Shown: piece after piece, positions 59,928-64,000 of the stretch | How the letters are laid out: each line of letters opens with the position of its first letter | How positions within the stretch are numbered: position 1 is the first letter of the stretch | NCBI RefSeq assembly: GCF_004005495.1 | Contig: NZ_RZYA01000009.1 | Coordinates: 242,634 to 306,633 of the forward strand | Direction of reading: 5' to 3' | Origin: Streptomyces antnestii | Lineage (GTDB): Bacteria; Actinomycetota; Actinomycetes; Streptomycetales; Streptomycetaceae | Length of the DNA stretch: 64,000 nucleotides | Translations under genes and position numbers: made by a program | The notes under the pieces: model-generated | What the model was told of the DNA's origin: nothing | Seen by the model: only the letters and a program-made list of their open reading frames with translations | The model's database searches: none

Positions 59928-60848
59928 CTAGGCCCCGGTCGGGACGGAGTTGGCGGGGTGGATGTCGTCGTAGACCTTGGTGGCCGGTTCGGCGGTGACG
60001 TACTGGTGCAGTCCCGAGTCCGTCAGCCGTCCCTCGTCGGCGAACAGGCGGGTGCCCTTCTTGCAGAGCTGCTCGTTCCCGCGGGCCCGGGAGGCGAACT
60101 CCTCGGGTGTGTCCCCGAACCACTCTCTGAGCTGAGGGGACTCGGAGAGGAGCTCGGTGAGCAGCCGGCGCTCGCCGGGATGCGTACGGGGGTTCCCGGA
60201 GCCGTCGCGGAGGACTCCGTAGCGGTGCACGTAGAGGTAGGCGCCGCCGAGCAGTTCACCCGATTCCAGTGCCATCGGGAAGTCCTCCGGCGGCAGGAGG
60301 ACCCGGTCGTACCCGCCGTCGGGATCGGAGATTCCCTCGCTGGCGTCGACGATCTCCAGCTGGGCGGCGTCGAGCCAGGTGATGAACAGGTCCCGGCTCA
60401 GCCCGGGCGCGTGGAACGGCGACGCGGAGACATAGCCCAGCGAGCTGACGTGTCCCGAGACCCCGAGACCGATCCCTGTCACCCGCGCCTTCACCATGGG
60501 GATCGTGGAGGAGACCCCAAGTCCGTTCATTTTGTGGCGCAGTTGGGCGGGGCAGGCGTTGGAGCCGACCGAGATGACGGGGTAACGGTCTCCGACCAGG
60601 GTCTGGCTGGCGCTCCTCAGGGCGTAGTTGAGGGGGACCGGGCCGTCGCCCGACTTGCCCGGGCGAAATCCGCCGGGAGGTTGTTCCACCATCCACTTGG
60701 CGAGCCGCCGGTTCTCCCTGGCCTTCAGGCGCAGGAACCGGTTCTGATGCAGGAGACCCGATTCCGTCGGCCAGGCACCGGGGTAGCTGAGGGGGTGCTC
60801 GCGGGGGGCTTCGGAGAGACCGAGTGCTTCGAGCGTACGATCGTCCAC
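59928..60848 (-). CDS. Unknown protein with a gamma-glutamylcyclotransferase-like loop
   Basis: 306 residues, GTG start. No family recognised with confidence. Residues 91-104 (VISVGSNACPAQLR) resemble the YGSN loop that opens the gamma-glutamylcyclotransferase (AIG2/BtrG) fold, and VDASEGISDPDGGYDRVLLP around residue 170 could supply the catalytic acid strand. No signal peptide or membrane segment. It is divergent from the LppU-like gene and is not in an operon. A GGCT-type cyclase or binding protein is a guess from one motif. Confidence 0.65.
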   Translation of the reverse strand: MDDRTLEALGLSEAPREHPLSYPGAWPTESGLLHQNRFLRLKARENRRLAKWMVEQPPGGFRPGKSGDGPVPLNYALRSASQTLVGDRYPVISVGSNACPAQLRHKMNGLGVSSTIPMVKARVTGIGLGVSGHVSSLGYVSASPFHAPGLSRDLFITWLDAAQLEIVDASEGISDPDGGYDRVLLPPEDFPMALESGELLGGAYLYVHRYGVLRDGSGNPRTHPGERRLLTELLSESPQLREWFGDTPEEFASRARGNEQLCKKGTRLFADEGRLTDSGLHQYVTAEPATKVYDDIHPANSVPTGA

Positions 60849-61100
60849 TGTGCCGTCAGGCCTTTCGCCGTCGGATGGCTGCCCTGGGATGACGAGTGCG
60901 TGGTCATCGTGAGTGAGTGGTACGCGGTCATCGTAAGGAACGTGAGGCCGTCCTCATGGAGGGCCGAACTCGGCGTGTTCAGTCCACGTGCGGCCGTTCC
61001 CCTCTTCTGACAGGGGCAACGGATGACGTGTACAGGTCGTGGTCTAGATTCGTGGTCGCCTTCGTGCGTCCCCCACTGCCTGATTGCCTGAGGAACCGCC

Positions 61101-61496
61101 GTGTCCGAACTTCCGCCCCTGGGCGTCCCGACCGCTTCGTACTCCTCGGCGCAGATCCGCCGCAATCGGCTGATCTTCCTCGGTGTGGTTCTCGTTCTCG
61201 TGGGCCTGGTGGCGCTCTGGGCCTTCGGCCCGTCCGACACGAAGGACCAGTCCGCGTCGCTCAAGGCCGGCGACTGCTTCCAGAACGTCGGGACCGACAA
61301 GGCGGCGAAGGCCGAAAAGCTCGACTGCACCGACCCGCACGCCGACTACAAGGTCCTCAAGATGGACAAGAAGGGCGTCGTCGACACCTTCTCGTGCTCG
61401 GGCGTACCGGGCACGACCGGCTCGCTCACCCAGTCCGGCGCGGGAGACTGGTTCGTCGTCTGCTTCAAGGACAACGACGAGCAACCCAAGAAGTAG
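61101..61496 (+). CDS. LppU-like single-pass membrane protein
   Basis: 131 residues, GTG start. One membrane helix (about 24-43) and an extracytoplasmic domain with four cysteines (KAGDCFQNV, EKLDCTDPHADYKV, FSCSGV, VVCFKD), in the spacing of LppU/septum-formation-like domains of actinobacteria. The role is unknown. It ends 6 bp from the convergent YeiH gene. Confidence 0.78.
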   Translation: MSELPPLGVPTASYSSAQIRRNRLIFLGVVLVLVGLVALWAFGPSDTKDQSASLKAGDCFQNVGTDKAAKAEKLDCTDPHADYKVLKMDKKGVVDTFSCSGVPGTTGSLTQSGAGDWFVVCFKDNDEQPKK

Positions 61497-61502
61497 GTGT
61501 GG

Positions 61503-62738
61503 TCACGTCGTGAGCAGGACACCCGCGTAGCTCACCGATGCGACGACCGCCCAGGAGGCGAGGCCGAGCAGGGCCGTTCGGGCTCCTGACCGGGCGAGCG
61601 ACGGCAGATGTACGGCGCTGCCGAGGCCGAACAGGGCCATGGCCAGGAGGAGTTGCTGCGCGGTGTCCGCCGCGTCGAGCACTCCCGTGGGGAGCAGGCC
61701 CGTGCTGCGCAGGGCCGTCATCGCCAGGAAGGCGATCACGAACAGTGGCAGCACGGCCGGGCGGCGGGTGCCCGCCGACCGCGGGCCGCCGGCCGCGTCG
61801 TGGGCCCGGCGGCGCCGGTGGGCCACGGCCACCCCGGCGACCAGCGGAGCGAGCATCGCCACGCGGATCAGCTTGACCATCACGGCTTCGCCGAGGGCGG
61901 CCGGGCCCGCGGTCTGCGCGGTGGCCACGACCTGGCCGACATCGTGGACGCCCGCGCCCACCCACCGGCCGAACTGGACGTCGTCGAGGCCGAGCGGGTG
62001 GTGCAGCAGGGGAAGGACCGCGATGGCGAGGGTCCCGCACAGGGTGACCAGGGCGACCGAGGTCGCCACGTCGGCCGCCAACTGCCCGGCGTCCTCGTCC
62101 TCGTCCTCGTCCTTGCCGAGCGCACCACTGACGGCACCGATCGCGGAGGCGCCGCAGATCGAGTAGCCGGTGGCGATCAGCAGTGGCTGGTCGCCGGGCA
62201 GGCCCAGTTTCCGGCCGAGCCACCAGGTCCCGAAGAAGGTCGCGAGGACCACGCCGAGCACCATCGTCACCGTCGCCCAGCCGAGGCCCAGGACGTCGCC
62301 GACGCTGAGTTTGAGTCCGAGCAGCACGATCCCGGCGCGCATCAGTCGCTTGCCGGCCGTGGAGAGCCCCGCACGGCCCCGACCGCGTACGAACGCGTGG
62401 ACGCCGGGGACATGCGCCGCCGCGACTCCGAGGACGACGGCGGCGGTCAGCATCGGCACGGCGGGCAGCAGAGCGTGCACCGCCTCGGCGAGGCCGAGCC
62501 CTACGACGCCGAGCGCGAGGCCGGGAGCGTTGCGACGCACCGGACCCGGTGCGGGCGAGCCGTCGGCCGGTGCGGACACGGCGCCCGCCGGTGCGGACAC
62601 GGCGCCCGCCGGTGCGGACGCGGTGCCCGAAGGTGCGGACGCGGTGCCCGAAGGTGCGGGCGCGCCGGCGCCCGATGACGGCGTCGCCGGGGGTCGACCG
62701 GGGGACGGTGAGTCGGTGCGTTCCGTGCTCATTGTCAT
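61503..62738 (-). CDS. YeiH family putative sulfate/sulfite exporter
   Basis: 411 residues. About ten membrane helices. Family landmarks: STAGKRLMRAGIVLLGLKLSVGDV, ATGYSICGASAIGAVSGALG and GAGVHDVGQVVATAQTAG. YeiH proteins are proposed to export sulfite or sulfonate-derived anions. The N-terminal 60 residues are a low-complexity Ala/Pro/Ser tract from 21-bp repeats. ATG at 62738; another at 62732. It is divergent from a LysR regulator across a palindrome, the usual YeiE-YeiH layout. Confidence 0.9.
   Translation of the reverse strand: MTMSTERTDSPSPGRPPATPSSGAGAPAPSGTASAPSGTASAPAGAVSAPAGAVSAPADGSPAPGPVRRNAPGLALGVVGLGLAEAVHALLPAVPMLTAAVVLGVAAAHVPGVHAFVRGRGRAGLSTAGKRLMRAGIVLLGLKLSVGDVLGLGWATVTMVLGVVLATFFGTWWLGRKLGLPGDQPLLIATGYSICGASAIGAVSGALGKDEDEDEDAGQLAADVATSVALVTLCGTLAIAVLPLLHHPLGLDDVQFGRWVGAGVHDVGQVVATAQTAGPAALGEAVMVKLIRVAMLAPLVAGVAVAHRRRRAHDAAGGPRSAGTRRPAVLPLFVIAFLAMTALRSTGLLPTGVLDAADTAQQLLLAMALFGLGSAVHLPSLARSGARTALLGLASWAVVASVSYAGVLLTT
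62570..62653 (-). repeat. Four 21-bp tandem repeats in the YeiH N-terminus
   Basis: Units at 62570, 62591, 62612 and 62633. The first two are identical to each other, as are the last two. They encode ASAPSGT and VSAPAGA type heptads ahead of the first membrane helix. Confidence 0.92.
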
Positions 62739-62795
62739 GATCACCAGCGTGCGAGGGATCCCCGTGGCCCGGTAGACACCAATCCGACCCCAGGT

Positions 62796-62812
62796 CATAG
62801 GGCTCCCCTATG
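62796..62812. promoter_or_regulatory. LysR-type palindrome between YeiH and LysR genes
   Basis: catagg (62796-62801) and cctatg (62807-62812) with a 5-bp centre, containing the LysR ATA-N9-TAT pattern. It lies 58 bp before the YeiH start and 65 bp before the LysR start. Confidence 0.6.
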
Positions 62813-62876
62813 AGCGATTTCTTCGAGGGTCTACGTTGAGGAGGCCGCATGAGAGGCGGCGCATGAGAGGTGTCGA

Positions 62877-63806
62877 ATGAACGAGCGCGGCGAGGCCCCG
62901 GACAGGGGTCAACGGCCGCTGCCCGACCTGCAGTCACTGCAACTCCTGGTCACCGTGGCCGAGACGGGCAGCCTGGGCCGGGCCGCGGTGCGGCTGCTCA
63001 TCAGCCAGCCGTCGGCCAGTGCGCGGATGCGCACCCTGGAGCGCCATCTCGGGCTCCAGCTCCTGGACCGGTCCACCGCCGGGTCCCGGCTCACGGCGGC
63101 GGGAGCGGTGGTGACCGACTGGGCCCGGGCGGTGCTCGAACAGGCCGCGGCACTGGTCGAGGGGGCGGCGGCTCTGCGGTCCCGGCAGGACAGCCGGCTG
63201 CAGGTGGCCGCCAGTCTGACCATCGCGGAGGAGCTGATGCCGGGCTGGCTCGTCACCCTGCGGGACAGCGCGCCGGACGCCCATGTCGGGCTGACGGTGA
63301 CCAACAGCTGGGGCGTGGTGGAGGCACTGCGCCGCGGGAGCTGTGATCTGGGTTTCGTCGAGGGTCCCCGGGTCCCCGACGATCTGCACCGCTCCGCGGT
63401 GGGACGCGACCGGCTCGCGGTCGTGGTGACGCCCGGCCACCCCTGGACGCACCGCCGCAGCGCCCTCACCGGGCGCGAACTGGCGGACACCCCGCTGCTG
63501 TTGCGTGAGGCGGGCTCCGGCACGCGGGAGACGCTGGAGCGGGCGCTGCGCGCGTACGACGGGATCTCCGTGCCGGTCCTCGAACTCGGTTCCACCGCAC
63601 CGCTGCGCAGCGCGGCGGCCCGGGGTCTGGCCCCCGCGGTGCTCTCCGCTCTCGCTGTGCGCGAGGACGTGGCGTCCGGCCGGCTCGTCGAGGTCGAGGT
63701 CGATCCTTCCGTCCGGCTGCAGCGGGTTCTGCACGCGGTCTGGCCCAAGGGACACGAACTGCCGGAGCCGGCGCTGCACTTGCTCCGGGTGGCGAAACAG
63801 CGGTAG
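62877..63806 (+). CDS. LysR family transcriptional regulator
   Basis: 309 residues. Residues 18-77 form the LysR helix-turn-helix (LQLLVTVAETGSLGRAAVRLL, QPSASARMRTLERHLGLQLLDRS), then a periplasmic-binding-type effector domain to the end (EELMPGWLVTLRDSAPDAHVGL). It resembles the YeiE/CysB-like regulators found beside YeiH. It should control the divergent exporter and itself. A perfect 22-bp hairpin begins immediately after its stop. Confidence 0.92.
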   Translation: MNERGEAPDRGQRPLPDLQSLQLLVTVAETGSLGRAAVRLLISQPSASARMRTLERHLGLQLLDRSTAGSRLTAAGAVVTDWARAVLEQAAALVEGAAALRSRQDSRLQVAASLTIAEELMPGWLVTLRDSAPDAHVGLTVTNSWGVVEALRRGSCDLGFVEGPRVPDDLHRSAVGRDRLAVVVTPGHPWTHRRSALTGRELADTPLLLREAGSGTRETLERALRAYDGISVPVLELGSTAPLRSAAARGLAPAVLSALAVREDVASGRLVEVEVDPSVRLQRVLHAVWPKGHELPEPALHLLRVAKQR

Positions 63807-63860
63807 GGCGCAGGCGGCGGCAGCACGGCGGGATCCGACCGTGCTGCCGCCGCCTGCGCC
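63807..63860. terminator. Very strong terminator hairpin after the LysR gene
   Basis: 22-bp perfect stem (63807-63828 with 63839-63860) and a 10-nt loop. It starts on the base after the LysR stop codon and also lies 39 bp beyond the stop of the opposing gene, so it is probably bidirectional. Confidence 0.88.
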
Positions 63861-63899
63861 CCGGTCGAGTCGCCGGAAAGCGCGGGAGGGGTGTGTCGC

Positions 63900-64000
63900 T
63901 CAGCCGAGGACGGCCTCCGCCTGCAGGGCGCTTGCCAGGGCGAGGGCCGCGATGTCCGGTCCGGTGCAGCCCCGCGAGAGGTCGTGCAGGGGCGCGGCCA
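63900..64000 (-). CDS. 3' end of an unidentified gene
   Basis: The last 33 codons of a minus-strand frame enter from the right edge, ending at a TGA at 63902-63900. The visible C-terminus (APLHDLSRGCTGPD, then IAALALASALQAEAVLG) is helical and Ala/Leu-rich. It is too short to name. Confidence 0.6.
   Translation of the reverse strand, partial: AAPLHDLSRGCTGPDIAALALASALQAEAVLG

Noticed and set aside
60725..61330. 201-codon minus-strand frame overlapping the LppU-like gene
   Set aside because: The plus frame has a membrane helix and four conserved-type cysteines; the minus frame is low-quality.

Overview
The window is high-GC actinobacterial DNA, almost certainly from a Streptomyces chromosome. 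Third codon positions are nearly all G or C, GTG starts are common, genes overlap by ATGA or GTGA, and -10 boxes have the TAnnnT form. The gene set (long-form GAPDH, ACR3 arsenic genes, paaABCDE, Tat signals, MocR and XRE-TetR regulators) is also typical of streptomycetes. I saw no rRNA, tRNA, CRISPR array or insertion sequence. The region looks like a mosaic of catabolic and accessory modules.

Layout. 1-5.4 kb: a LacI regulator with a solute-binding lipoprotein on the minus strand, divergent from a GH5-like and a GH85-like glycosidase. This is a probable N-glycan utilisation locus. 5.5-8.9 kb: an XRE-TetR fusion regulator followed by a DUF849 cleavage enzyme, a carnitine dehydrogenase-like protein and a hotdog thioesterase, which together should turn carnitine into glycine betaine. 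9.0-16.8 kb: a tightly coupled cluster of a P-loop NTPase, a membrane-anchored periplasmic-binding-fold protein, a double-TIR protein, a STAND-TIR protein with two putative effector-associated domains, and a HIT protein, plus an antisense small membrane protein. It looks like a conflict or signalling system and is the best candidate for something undescribed. 17.0-27.6 kb: acyl-CoA dehydrogenase, GAPDH, YceI, MMPL transporter, histidine phosphatase, MASE1 membrane protein, GAF-SpoIIE phosphatase and SRPBCC protein. 27.7-30.1 kb: arsenic resistance with two different ArsR repressors, ACR3 and ArsC. 30.2-33.7 kb: a Tat-exported FAD oxidoreductase, an unknown protein, an orphan cysteine-free double-glycine leader peptide and a membrane glutaredoxin-like protein.

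33.8-40.5 kb: phenylacetate catabolism (paaK, paaI, an enoyl-CoA hydratase, paaABCDE) under two near-identical TetR-type palindromes, with what may be a paaH remnant just before paaA. 40.6-43.5 kb: an NmrA-like reductase, a DJ-1/PfpI protein and a MocR regulator. 43.6-49.7 kb: a TPR protein, an HSP90-family ATPase and an unrecognised protein in one module. 49.8-55.8 kb: an AraC activator and a four-gene operon (FAD hydroxylase, C-C hydrolase-like protein, intradiol dioxygenase, maleylacetate reductase) that should funnel an acylated dihydroxyarene to maleylacetate and 3-oxoadipate. 55.8-64 kb: a secreted zinc metallopeptidase, an NCS1 permease, small unknown proteins, a YeiH exporter divergent from a LysR regulator, and the 3' end of one more gene.

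Functions were assigned by reading translated sequences and recognising motifs. No database search was run.
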